From positions 744,001-808,000 of the forward strand of contig NZ_SNXS01000002.1 of assembly GCF_004362525.1 (NCBI RefSeq): 64,000 nt of DNA, written 5' to 3'. Under the pieces are notes generated by a model, which searched no databases, was not told where the DNA came from, and was given only the letters and a program-made list of their open reading frames with translations. Origin of the DNA: Roseateles toxinivorans (GTDB taxonomy: Bacteria; Pseudomonadota; Gammaproteobacteria; Burkholderiales; Burkholderiaceae_C). The translations under genes were made by a program, and so were the position numbers. Of the stretch, positions 18,251 to 26,879 are shown piece after piece (the stretch's first letter is position 1; each line of letters starts with the position of its first letter).

Positions 18251-18586
18251 TGCTGTCGGGTCTCCAAAGGGACGTCGTGGTTTCGACAAGACTGCGAGCC
18301 CGGCGGCTTGTGGCATCCGGGCAGGCAAGATTTAAGCAGGCGCGAGTCTAGACCAGTTGCCCGCGGCAGCCACTCACGTTTGCCCGCAATGGCTACGGGT
18401 TACACCCTAGATGAGGGACGTTGGGCTCGAAATAATGCCCCTCGGCCATGGCCTAAGGGCTTGCACGGCGTAGGCGGCGGGCCGCGGGGGCACTAGACTC
18501 CGCGCCTTGGACGGTCGGCGGCCTCAACTGCCGCGATCGGATGAAAGCGCCCACAAGGCGCGGCCCAGGACAAGGATGAAGAAGTA
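18251..18586. other. Divergent intergenic region between transporter and binding-protein genes
   Basis: A 336-bp gap that must hold the promoters of both the permease operon and the first binding protein. Small palindromic stretches are visible (for example ACCCTAGATGAGGG near 18403), but no convincing -35/-10 pair or known operator was identified. AAGGATGAAGAAG just before 18587 is the ribosome-binding site. Confidence 0.5.
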
Positions 18587-20416
18587 ATGCGAGCTCGTGT
18601 CAACAAAGCGCTCAGCGCCCTGATAGTCGGCCTGATGCTGGCCAGCGGCCTGCCGGCAGCGGCCCAAGGCGACGCCGCCCCGGCGACCAAGACCCTGCGC
18701 TATGCCTTTCTGATTGCCGAGACCGGTTTCGACCCGGCCCAGATCACAGATCTGTACTCGCGCACCGTGGCCTCGGGCATCTTCGAGGCGCCGCTGCAGT
18801 TCGAGTATCTGGCGCGGCCCTTCCGCATGAAGCCGGCCACCGCGGCAGAGATGCCCGAGATCTCTCCCGACTTCAAGACCTTCACCTTCAAGATCAAGCC
18901 GGGCATCTATTTCTCGGACGATCCGGCCTTCAAGGGCCGGAAGCGTGAGCTGGTGGCGGCCGACTATATCTACTCGCTGAAGCGCCACTACGACCCGCAG
19001 TGGAAGAGCGGCAATCTCTACATCCTGGAGAGCGCCAAGATCCTCGGCCTGTCCGAGCTGCGCAAGGAGCTGATGGCGGCCAAGAAGCCCTTCGACTACG
19101 ACCGCGAGGTCGAGGGTCTGAAGCTGATCGACCGCTACACCTTCCAGATCAAGCTGGGTGAGCCCACGCCGCGCTTCCTCTACAACTTTGCCGACGGCTC
19201 CTTCACCGGCGCCGTGGCGCGCGAGGTGGTCGAGATGTATGGCGACAAGATCATGGCCCACCCGGTGGGCACCGGCGCCTGGCGCCTGGCGGACTGGCGC
19301 CGCAGCTCGCGCATCGTGCTCGAGAAGAACCCAAACTACCGCGACGAGTTCTACGACGAGCAGGTGCCCGATGACGCGCCGGCCGCGATCAAGGCCCAGG
19401 TCGCCCAGCTCAAGGGCCGCAAGCTGCCGATGCTGGACCGGGTGGAGATCTCCATCATCGAAGAGGCCCAGCCGCGTTGGCTGAGCTTTCTGAACAAGCA
19501 GGGCGACATGCTGGATCAGCTGCCCGCCGAGTTCGCCACCATCGCCATACCGAACAACAAGCTGGCGCCGAATCTGGCCAAGCAGGGCATACAGATGGTG
19601 CGTTACCCTCGCGCCGATGTGTCGGTGTCCTACTTCGGCATGGAGAACCCGGTGGTTGGCGGCTACACGCCCGACAAGGTGGCGCTGCGCCGCGCGATCT
19701 CGCTGGCCATCGACCTGGACAAGGAGATCCGCATCCTGCGCCGCGGCCAGGCCATACCCGGCCAGTCGGTGATCAGCCCCGGCGCCTGGGGCTACGAGTC
19801 GGGCTTCAAGTCGGAGATGAGCGACTACGACCTGGAGCGCGCCCGTGCCCTGCTCGACACCTTCGGCTATGTGGACAAGGACGGCGATGGCTGGCGCGAC
19901 CTGCCCGATGGCTCGCCGCTGCTCTTGACCTATCACACCCAGCCCGATCAGGTCTCGCGCCAGTCCAACGAGCTGTGGCGCAAGAACATGGACGCGATCA
20001 AGATCAAGATCGAATTCAAGACCGCCAAATGGCCCGAGAACCTGAAGTCCTCGCGCGCCGGCAAGCTGATGATGTGGGGCGTGGGCTGGAGCGCCGGCGC
20101 GCCCGACGGCGACACCTTCCTGGCCCTGGGCTATGGCCCGAACAAGGGGCAGGCCAACCATGCCCGCTTCGACCTGCCGGCCTTCAACGGCCTGTATGAA
20201 AAGCAGCGCGCCCTGCCCGATGGCCCCGAACGTCTGCAGGCGATGACCGAGGCGAAGAAGCTGATGGTCGCCTATATGCCCTACAAGGTCCATGCCCACC
20301 GCACCTTCACCGACATGGCCCATCCCTGGGTGAAGGGCTATCAGCGCAATATCTTCATGCGCGATTTCTGGCGCTTCGTTGACATCGACACGGCGGCCCA
20401 GCCCAAGCAGCAGTAA
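18587..20416 (+). CDS. Peptide ABC transporter substrate-binding protein 1 (SBP_bac_5)
   Basis: A 609-residue secreted receptor. It has a signal peptide (ALIVGLMLASGLPAAAQG), then the family-5 extracellular solute-binding fold. Landmarks shared with the three following paralogues are LRYAFLIAETGFDPAQI, YFSDDPAFKGRKRELVAADY, RAISLAIDLDKEIR and GYVDKDGDGWRDLPDGSP. It captures peptide-like solutes in the periplasm for the YejBEF-like permease encoded divergently. It is the first of four tandem copies. Confidence 0.9.
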   Translation: MRARVNKALSALIVGLMLASGLPAAAQGDAAPATKTLRYAFLIAETGFDPAQITDLYSRTVASGIFEAPLQFEYLARPFRMKPATAAEMPEISPDFKTFTFKIKPGIYFSDDPAFKGRKRELVAADYIYSLKRHYDPQWKSGNLYILESAKILGLSELRKELMAAKKPFDYDREVEGLKLIDRYTFQIKLGEPTPRFLYNFADGSFTGAVAREVVEMYGDKIMAHPVGTGAWRLADWRRSSRIVLEKNPNYRDEFYDEQVPDDAPAAIKAQVAQLKGRKLPMLDRVEISIIEEAQPRWLSFLNKQGDMLDQLPAEFATIAIPNNKLAPNLAKQGIQMVRYPRADVSVSYFGMENPVVGGYTPDKVALRRAISLAIDLDKEIRILRRGQAIPGQSVISPGAWGYESGFKSEMSDYDLERARALLDTFGYVDKDGDGWRDLPDGSPLLLTYHTQPDQVSRQSNELWRKNMDAIKIKIEFKTAKWPENLKSSRAGKLMMWGVGWSAGAPDGDTFLALGYGPNKGQANHARFDLPAFNGLYEKQRALPDGPERLQAMTEAKKLMVAYMPYKVHAHRTFTDMAHPWVKGYQRNIFMRDFWRFVDIDTAAQPKQQ

Positions 20417-20437
20417 GAAGAAGACAGGAAGTCGTCC

Positions 20438-22252
20438 TTGTTCGCCGTCAACTCAATCCGCCTGCGCCAGGCCCTGGCGGCCCTGTTGCTGGCCGCCACC
20501 TCGCTGGGTGGCCATGCCGCCGAACCCAAGGTGCTGCGCTATGCCTTCCCTGTGGCCGAGATCGGTTTCGATCCGACCCAGCTGTCCGACATCTACTCGC
20601 GCACCGTCACCGCCCACATTTTCGAGGCGCTGTATGCCTATGACCATCTGGCCCGGCCGATCAAGTTCAAGCCGCTGATCGCGGCCGCGCTGCCCGAGAT
20701 CTCGCCCGACTTCAAGACCTTCGTCGTGCGTCTGCGGCCCGGCATCTACTTCGCCGACGACGCGGCCTTCAAGGGGAAAAGACGCGAGGTGGTGGCGCAG
20801 GATTTCGTCTACAGCTTCAAGCGTTTTGCCGATCCGGCCTTGAAGGCGCAGGGCTGGAGCACCTTTGAAGAGGCCGACTTCGTGGGCCTGACGGCGCTGC
20901 GCAAGCAGGCCATCGCCGACAAGACGCCGTTCGACTACGAGCGGGAGATCGACGGCATCAAGGCGCTGGACCGCTACACGCTGCAGTTCAAGGTCGTGAA
21001 TCCGCGCCCGCGCCTGCTGCAGTCCGTACTGGCCGGCAATGACCTGCGCGGCGCCGTCGCGCGCGAGGTGGTTGAGTTCTACGGCGACAAGATCATGGGG
21101 CATCCGGTCGGCACCGGCCCGTTCCAGTTGAAGAGCTGGACGCGTTCGTCGCGCATGGTGCTGGAGCGCAACCCGGACTACCGCGAGCGCTTCTACGACG
21201 CCGAGCCAGCCGCCAATGACGCGGAGGGGCAGGCCTTGTTGGCCCGCTTCAAGGGGCGCCGCCTGCCCATGGTCGACCGGGTGGAGATTGCCATCGTCGA
21301 GGAAGTGCAGCCGCGCTGGTTGTCGTTCCTGAACGATGAGAGCGACTTCGCGGAGCGCGTGCCCAACGAGTTCATCACGCTTGCGATGCCGGGCGGCAGG
21401 CTGGCACCGAACCTGGCCAAACGCGGCATGCACAGCGTGCGCACGGTTGGGGCCGAGCAGGTGCTGACGGTCTTCAACCTCGACGATCCGGTCGTCGGCG
21501 GCTACTCGGCGGACAAGGTGGCGCTGCGCCGCGCGATCGGCCTGGGCATCGACGTCGAGCGCGAGATCCGGCTGGCGCGCCGCGGTCAGGCGATCCAGGC
21601 CCAGTCGCAGATCGTGCCGCACACGACCGGTTACTCCGAGACCTTCAAGTCCGAGATGGGCGACTTCGATACCGCACGCGCCAAGGCCTTGCTGGACATG
21701 TTCGGCTATGTCGACAAGGACGGCGACGGCTGGCGCGACCAGCCCTCCGGAGCGCCGATGCTGCTGGTGCGCAACACCCAGCCCGACAACGCGTCGCGCC
21801 AGCTCGACGAGTTGTGGCAGAAGAACCTGGCGGCGATAGGCATCAAGATCGAGTTCAAGACCGCCAAGTGGCCCGAGAATCTGAAGAGCGCACGCAGCGG
21901 CAAGTTCATGATCTGGGGCGTGGGTTCGTCGGCCGACCGGCCCGACGGCCAAAGCGCGCTGCAGCGTCTGTACGGCCCGTCGACCGGCACTCAGAACCTG
22001 GCGCGCTTCAAGCATGCCGAGTTCGATGCGCTGTACGACCGCATGCAGGGCATGCCCGATGGCCCGGAGCGCGATGCGCTGTTCCTGCAAGCCAAGCGCA
22101 TCGGTGTTGCCTTCATGCCTTACAAGGTGCATCTGCACCGCATCCATACCGATATGTCGCAACGGTGGATGAGCGGTTTCCGCCGCCCGCTGTTCTGGCA
22201 GGACTGGTGGCAGTACGTGGACATCGACGCCGACCACCGGCAGTCGCACTGA
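20438..22252 (+). CDS. Peptide ABC transporter substrate-binding protein 2 (SBP_bac_5)
   Basis: A 604-residue paralogue of the preceding gene, 21 bp downstream, starting at a TTG with ACAGGAAG ahead of it. Signal peptide ALAALLLAATSLGGHAAE. It shares the same landmark motifs (VLRYAFPVAEIGFDPTQL, GYVDKDGDGWRDQPSGAP). Several positions differ in the central region, so ligand preference may differ. It is presumably cotranscribed with the others and uses the same membrane components. Confidence 0.88.
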   Translation: MFAVNSIRLRQALAALLLAATSLGGHAAEPKVLRYAFPVAEIGFDPTQLSDIYSRTVTAHIFEALYAYDHLARPIKFKPLIAAALPEISPDFKTFVVRLRPGIYFADDAAFKGKRREVVAQDFVYSFKRFADPALKAQGWSTFEEADFVGLTALRKQAIADKTPFDYEREIDGIKALDRYTLQFKVVNPRPRLLQSVLAGNDLRGAVAREVVEFYGDKIMGHPVGTGPFQLKSWTRSSRMVLERNPDYRERFYDAEPAANDAEGQALLARFKGRRLPMVDRVEIAIVEEVQPRWLSFLNDESDFAERVPNEFITLAMPGGRLAPNLAKRGMHSVRTVGAEQVLTVFNLDDPVVGGYSADKVALRRAIGLGIDVEREIRLARRGQAIQAQSQIVPHTTGYSETFKSEMGDFDTARAKALLDMFGYVDKDGDGWRDQPSGAPMLLVRNTQPDNASRQLDELWQKNLAAIGIKIEFKTAKWPENLKSARSGKFMIWGVGSSADRPDGQSALQRLYGPSTGTQNLARFKHAEFDALYDRMQGMPDGPERDALFLQAKRIGVAFMPYKVHLHRIHTDMSQRWMSGFRRPLFWQDWWQYVDIDADHRQSH

Positions 22253-22282
22253 CATCAGCGCCACAACACCCGAGGAAGCCGC

Positions 22283-24100
22283 ATGCGTCGCACGTCGTTG
22301 TTGAAACTGGCCGCCGGTGTGGCCTTCGGATTCATTCTTGGCCTGACGCCGTGTGCCCGCGCCGCCGAACTCAAGGTACTGCGCTATGCCTTCCCGATCG
22401 CCGAGACCGGTTTCGATCCGGCGCAGATCTCCGATCTGTACTCGGCCACCGTGGTCTCGAACATCTTCGAGTCGCCGCTGACCTACGACTATCTGAGCCG
22501 GCCGATACGGCTCAAGCCGCAGACCCTGCAGGCCATGCCGGAGGTCAGCGCCGACTTCAGGACCTTCACACTGCGCGTCAAGCCGGGCATCTACTTCTCC
22601 GACGATGCGGCCTTCAAGGGCCAGAAGCGGGAGTTGGTGGCGGCCGACTATGCCTACTCGCTGAAGCGCCACTACGACCCGCGCTGGAAGAGCCCGCGCT
22701 ATGCGGCGCTGCAGGGCGAGAAGATCAGCGGCATGGACGAGTTGCGCCAGCGTGCCACCAAGTCCAACCAGCCGTTCGAGTACGACACGCCGGTCGCCGG
22801 CCTGCAGGTGCTTGACCGTTACACGCTGCGCATCCAGCTCGACCGGCCGAGCCCGCGCTTCGAGCACAACCTGGCGCACAGCGGCATCTCGGGTGCGGTG
22901 GCCCGCGAGGTGGTCGAGGCCTATGCCGACACCATCATGGCCCACCCGGTGGGCACAGGCCCCTTCTATCTGGCCAAATGGCGGCGCTCGTCGCAGATGG
23001 TGCTGGAGCGCAACCCCAACTTCCGCGAGGTCTATTACGACGAGCAGCCGGCCGCCGGTGACGCCGAGGCCCAGGCGATCGCACTCAAGCTGAAAGGCAA
23101 GCGCCTGCCGCTGCTGGACCGAGTCGAGATATCCATCATCGGTGAGTCGCAGCCGCTGTGGCTGGCCTTCCAGGCCGGCGACTTCGACCTTGTTGCCGTG
23201 CCCTACGACTATGCCAATCTGGCCGCGCCGGGGGGCAAGCTGGCGCCCAATCTGGCCAAGCGCGGCATGCGCCTGCACAAGGCACTGCGCGCCGATCTGG
23301 TGTTCACCATCTTCAATATGGAGGACCCTGTGGTTGGTGGCTACAGCCCCGAGAAGGTGGCGTTGCGCCGAGCCATCTCGCTGGCCTATGACACCGACGA
23401 GGAGATACGCCGCCTGCGCAAACAGCTGGCCGTGCCCGCCCAGGGCCTGGCGCCGCCGGAGACCTTCGGCTACGCGGCCGACTTCAAGTCCGAAATGAGC
23501 GAGTACAGCCCGGCCAAGGCCAAGGCCCTGCTCGATATGTATGGCTACGTCGACAAGGACGGCGACGGCTGGCGTGACCTGCCCGATGGCTCGCCGCTGG
23601 TGCTGCAGCAATACACCCAGCCCGACAGCAGCTCGCGCCAGTTCAGCGAGCAGTGGAAGAAGCATATGGATGCGGTGGGTCTGCGCATCCACTTCAACAT
23701 CAGCCAGTGGCCCGAGCAGCTCAAGCAGGCGCGCGCCGGCCAGCTGATGATGTGGAATCTGGGCAATACCTCGACCCGGCCTGATGCCGAGGAGTCCCTG
23801 GTGATGGCCTATGGCCCGGCCAAGGGCGAGGACAATCTGGTGCGCTTCGCCCTGCCCGACTACGACCGCCTGATCGAGAGGATGCGGGCACTGCCCGACG
23901 GCTCCGAGCGTGCCGCCTTGATCAAGGAGGCCAACCGCCTGCTGGTGGCCTATATGCCGATCAAGGCACATGTGCACCGCATCGGGCTGAGCCTGACCCA
24001 GCCCTGGCTGACCGGGCTCAAGCCCCATCCCTTCATGAACGGTTTCTGGCGCTTCATCGACGTGCAGGCCCCGGCCGGCCGCGACAAGCCGCAGGGCTGA
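22283..24100 (+). CDS. Peptide ABC transporter substrate-binding protein 3 (SBP_bac_5)
   Basis: A 605-residue paralogue with N-terminus MRRTSLLKLAAGVAFGFILG and signal cleavage after ARAA. Motifs VLRYAFPIAETGFDPAQI, YFSDDAAFKGQKRELVAADY and GYVDKDGDGWRDLPDGSP match copy 1 most closely. CGAGGAAGCCGC before the ATG supplies the ribosome-binding site. It is the third of four tandem receptors. Confidence 0.9.
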   Translation: MRRTSLLKLAAGVAFGFILGLTPCARAAELKVLRYAFPIAETGFDPAQISDLYSATVVSNIFESPLTYDYLSRPIRLKPQTLQAMPEVSADFRTFTLRVKPGIYFSDDAAFKGQKRELVAADYAYSLKRHYDPRWKSPRYAALQGEKISGMDELRQRATKSNQPFEYDTPVAGLQVLDRYTLRIQLDRPSPRFEHNLAHSGISGAVAREVVEAYADTIMAHPVGTGPFYLAKWRRSSQMVLERNPNFREVYYDEQPAAGDAEAQAIALKLKGKRLPLLDRVEISIIGESQPLWLAFQAGDFDLVAVPYDYANLAAPGGKLAPNLAKRGMRLHKALRADLVFTIFNMEDPVVGGYSPEKVALRRAISLAYDTDEEIRRLRKQLAVPAQGLAPPETFGYAADFKSEMSEYSPAKAKALLDMYGYVDKDGDGWRDLPDGSPLVLQQYTQPDSSSRQFSEQWKKHMDAVGLRIHFNISQWPEQLKQARAGQLMMWNLGNTSTRPDAEESLVMAYGPAKGEDNLVRFALPDYDRLIERMRALPDGSERAALIKEANRLLVAYMPIKAHVHRIGLSLTQPWLTGLKPHPFMNGFWRFIDVQAPAGRDKPQG

Positions 24101-24107
24101 TCGGGCG

Positions 24108-25889
24108 ATGCGGCGCCGCACCCTGCTGGCCCAGGCCGGCGCCCTGAGCTTGGCCCCGAGGCTGACCGCCGCGGCCGCTGAGCCGGGCCTGAAGACCCTG
24201 CGCGTGGCCTTCAACACCGGCGAGGTCGGCTTCGATCCGCCGCTGGTGTCTGACCAGGCCTCGGTAGTCATCAACGCACACATCTTCGAGTCGCTGCTGA
24301 CCTATGACTGCCTGGCCCGGCCGGCCCTGCTGCGACCGTTGACGGCGGCGGCCATGCCCGAAGTTTCGGCCGACTTCAAGCGGCTGGTGTTCACCGTGCG
24401 GCCGGGCATCTTCTTTGCCGACGATCCGGCCTTCAAGGGCAGGCCGCGTGAGCTGGTGGCGGCCGACTATGTGTACAGCATCAAGCGCTACTACGACCCC
24501 CAGGTGCGCACAGAACATCTGTACCAGTTCGAGAACGCCAAGTTGCTCGGCCTGTCCGAGCTGCGCCGACGCGCGCAGAAGAGCAAGCAGCCCTTTCCGT
24601 ACGACGAGCCGGTGGCCGGCCTGCGTCTGCTCGACCGCTACCGCTTCGAGGTCAATCTGGCAGAGCCCGACCCGCGCTTCGTTCATGTGTTCGCCGCGCC
24701 GGGTTATAGCGGCGCGGTGGCACGTGAGGTGGTCGAGGCCTATGGCGATGAGTTGATGGCCCATCCGGTCGGCACCGGGCCGTTCCGGCTGAAGACATGG
24801 CGGCGCGGCTCCAGCGTGGTGCTGGAGCGCAACCCTGGCTTTCGCGAGCAGATCTTCGACAGTCTGGCGCCGCCCGGCGATGCCCAGGCCGAGGCGATGG
24901 CCGTCCACCTGCGCGGACGCCGGCTGCCGCTGGTCGATCGCGTCGAGGTCAGCATCATCATCGAGAGTCAGCCGCGCTGGCTGGCCTTTCTGGGCGGCGA
25001 ACTCGACCAGCTGCTGCTGCCCTCCGAGTTCGCCACGCTGGCCATGCCTGGCGGCAAGCTGGCGCCCTATCTGGCCCAGCGCGGTGTGCAGGCGCGCAGC
25101 CAGGTGGGTGCCGAGATCAAGCACAGCTATTTCAACTTCGATGACCCGCAGGTCGGCGGCTACACGCCGGAGAAGGTGGCGCTGCGCCGTGCCATGGCCC
25201 TGGCCTACGACGCTCCGACCGAGGCGCAGCGGGTCTACCAGGGCCGGGCGGTGGCCGCGCAGTCGCTGCTGGTGCCGCACACCTATGGCTATGACCCGGT
25301 GTTGAAGACCGAGCTGAGCGGCAGCGACCGGGCCCGGGCCAATGCGCTGCTGGACCTCTACGGCTATGCCGACCAGGACGGCGACGGCTACCGCGAGAAC
25401 CCCGACGGCAGCCCGTTGACGCTGCGTATGGCCGCCACCAGCAGCCAGCGCCAACGCCAGATCAACGAGCTGTGGAAGAAGAGCATGGACTCGGTGGGTC
25501 TGCGCATCCAGTTCGAGGATGGCACCTTCGGCGAGCTGATCAAGCGGGCGCTGGCCGGCAAGCTGATGATGTGGGGCTTCACCTGGACGGCCGGCACGCC
25601 CGACGGCGACTTCTTCCTGGGCATGGGTTACGGGCCCAATGCCGAGCAGTCCAACGACGCCCGCTTCCGCCTGTCCGCCTTCGACAAGCTCTACGAACGC
25701 CAGCGCCGTCTGCCCGACGGCCCCGAGCGTCTGGCCCTGATGCAGCAGGCCAACAAGCTGCTGCTGGCCTATATGCCCTATATCCCGCACCTGCACACGA
25801 TCAACACCGATCTGTGCCAGCCGCGCGTGCGCGGCTTCATGCGGCACCCGTTTGCGCGGGACTACTGGCGCTACGTGGACCTGGTCTGA
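24108..25889 (+). CDS. Peptide ABC transporter substrate-binding protein 4 (SBP_bac_5)
   Basis: A 593-residue receptor, the most divergent of the four (LRVAFNTGEVGFDPPLV, GYADQDGDGYRENPDGSP). The signal sequence is MRRRTLLAQAGALSLAPRLT. It begins 7 bp after the previous stop. The last 19 bp overlap the convergent PEP-CTERM gene. It is likely to bind a related but distinct peptide ligand. Confidence 0.88.
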   Translation: MRRRTLLAQAGALSLAPRLTAAAAEPGLKTLRVAFNTGEVGFDPPLVSDQASVVINAHIFESLLTYDCLARPALLRPLTAAAMPEVSADFKRLVFTVRPGIFFADDPAFKGRPRELVAADYVYSIKRYYDPQVRTEHLYQFENAKLLGLSELRRRAQKSKQPFPYDEPVAGLRLLDRYRFEVNLAEPDPRFVHVFAAPGYSGAVAREVVEAYGDELMAHPVGTGPFRLKTWRRGSSVVLERNPGFREQIFDSLAPPGDAQAEAMAVHLRGRRLPLVDRVEVSIIIESQPRWLAFLGGELDQLLLPSEFATLAMPGGKLAPYLAQRGVQARSQVGAEIKHSYFNFDDPQVGGYTPEKVALRRAMALAYDAPTEAQRVYQGRAVAAQSLLVPHTYGYDPVLKTELSGSDRARANALLDLYGYADQDGDGYRENPDGSPLTLRMAATSSQRQRQINELWKKSMDSVGLRIQFEDGTFGELIKRALAGKLMMWGFTWTAGTPDGDFFLGMGYGPNAEQSNDARFRLSAFDKLYERQRRLPDGPERLALMQQANKLLLAYMPYIPHLHTINTDLCQPRVRGFMRHPFARDYWRYVDLV

Positions 25890-26707
25890 CGCCTCCGGGC
25901 CAGCCCGCCGAGCAAAGCCAATCCGGCAACGGCGAGCAGCGCGCTCGCCGGTTCCGGCACGGCCGCCAGCGGTTCGGCGTAGAGGAAGTCGTCCATCACG
26001 ACCACATCGTCGTTCGGATTGCCGAGCACACCGTTGGCGACGATGGTGTTCAGGCCCGAGGTGATGCGCACCCGGCTGATGGCGCCGCCGCTGACCGTGG
26101 CGCCGAGAAAGCTCAGACCCTGGTTGCCGGCCACCATCGCGTCACGCGAGTAGATCAGCGCATTGTTGGCGTCGAAGAACTCCAGCTTGCTCAGGCCGCC
26201 GACCTCGACGTCGACGAAGACCAGGCCGAAGGCCGTGGTGGTGGCCGCCTGCGCGGTACCGGCCACGAAGAAGTTCACATCGGTGACATTGCTGTTGACG
26301 GCGGTGAACAGCTTTTGCGCACTGAAGGCCTGGAAGTCGTTGGGGAAGCCGAACAGCACGGGCGCGGCCCCGCCGGCATTGGCGCTGACCAGGAAGCCGG
26401 TGCCCGGTGTGCTGAAGACTGCACCGCGCGGCGAGTTGACGTTGAAGAAGTTGGCCGCCAAGGGATTCGGGTCACTGCTGCCTGCGGGCACGCCGTCCCA
26501 GTTGATCTCGCGCCGCAGCCCGCCGAACGAGCCGTTGGCCCCGGCGACGGCGCCGCCGCCGACGGCGACGCGGAAGGCGTCGCGCGTGGCCGTGATGGCC
26601 GCGGCGTTGGCGCCTGCGGCTTCGAAGGTGGTGATCACCGGCACGGCCGAGGCCGTGGTGCCCAGCAGAGATCCGGCCAGCGCGGTAAGTCCAATCAGTC
26701 GCTTCAT
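25871..26707 (-). CDS. PEP-CTERM sorting-domain protein
   Basis: A 278-residue exported protein. It has an N-terminal signal (MKRLIGLTALAGSLLGTTAS) and a C-terminal PEP-CTERM tripartite tag: VPEPAS, a hydrophobic helix (ALLAVAGLALLGGLA) and the basic tail RRRQTRST. Such proteins are processed by exosortase and placed on the envelope or in extracellular polymer; no exosortase gene is in the window. The body is Gly/Ala/Asn-rich and beta-like with no recognised enzymatic domain. The start with GGGAGATGAC upstream is chosen over a long upstream extension. Confidence 0.85.
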   Translation of the reverse strand: MKRLIGLTALAGSLLGTTASAVPVITTFEAAGANAAAITATRDAFRVAVGGGAVAGANGSFGGLRREINWDGVPAGSSDPNPLAANFFNVNSPRGAVFSTPGTGFLVSANAGGAAPVLFGFPNDFQAFSAQKLFTAVNSNVTDVNFFVAGTAQAATTTAFGLVFVDVEVGGLSKLEFFDANNALIYSRDAMVAGNQGLSFLGATVSGGAISRVRITSGLNTIVANGVLGNPNDDVVVMDDFLYAEPLAAVPEPASALLAVAGLALLGGLARRRQTRST

Positions 26708-26879
26708 GTCATCTCCCGGCAAACAAGTGGCAAGTCCAGCGGCGGAGCGTACGACCGCAGTCGCGAAAAGGCCAGTTCGCCGGCCCCCTAGGTTCGCAGG
26801 GGGTCGGGGCTGTACGGTGAGAGCACAACCGGCATCTTTCCCGCTTGACCCGCGCGGCGGCGGGGGCGAAGCTGAGCGC

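Noticed and set aside
20453-24283. A 1276-codon minus-strand open frame opposite two binding-protein genes
   Set aside because: It is an antisense artefact of high-GC codon usage; the plus-strand genes have signal peptides, family motifs and ribosome-binding sites.
26163-26879. A long N-terminal extension of acetoacetyl-CoA synthetase
   Set aside because: It overlaps the opposite PEP-CTERM gene and the family N-terminus begins at 26880.
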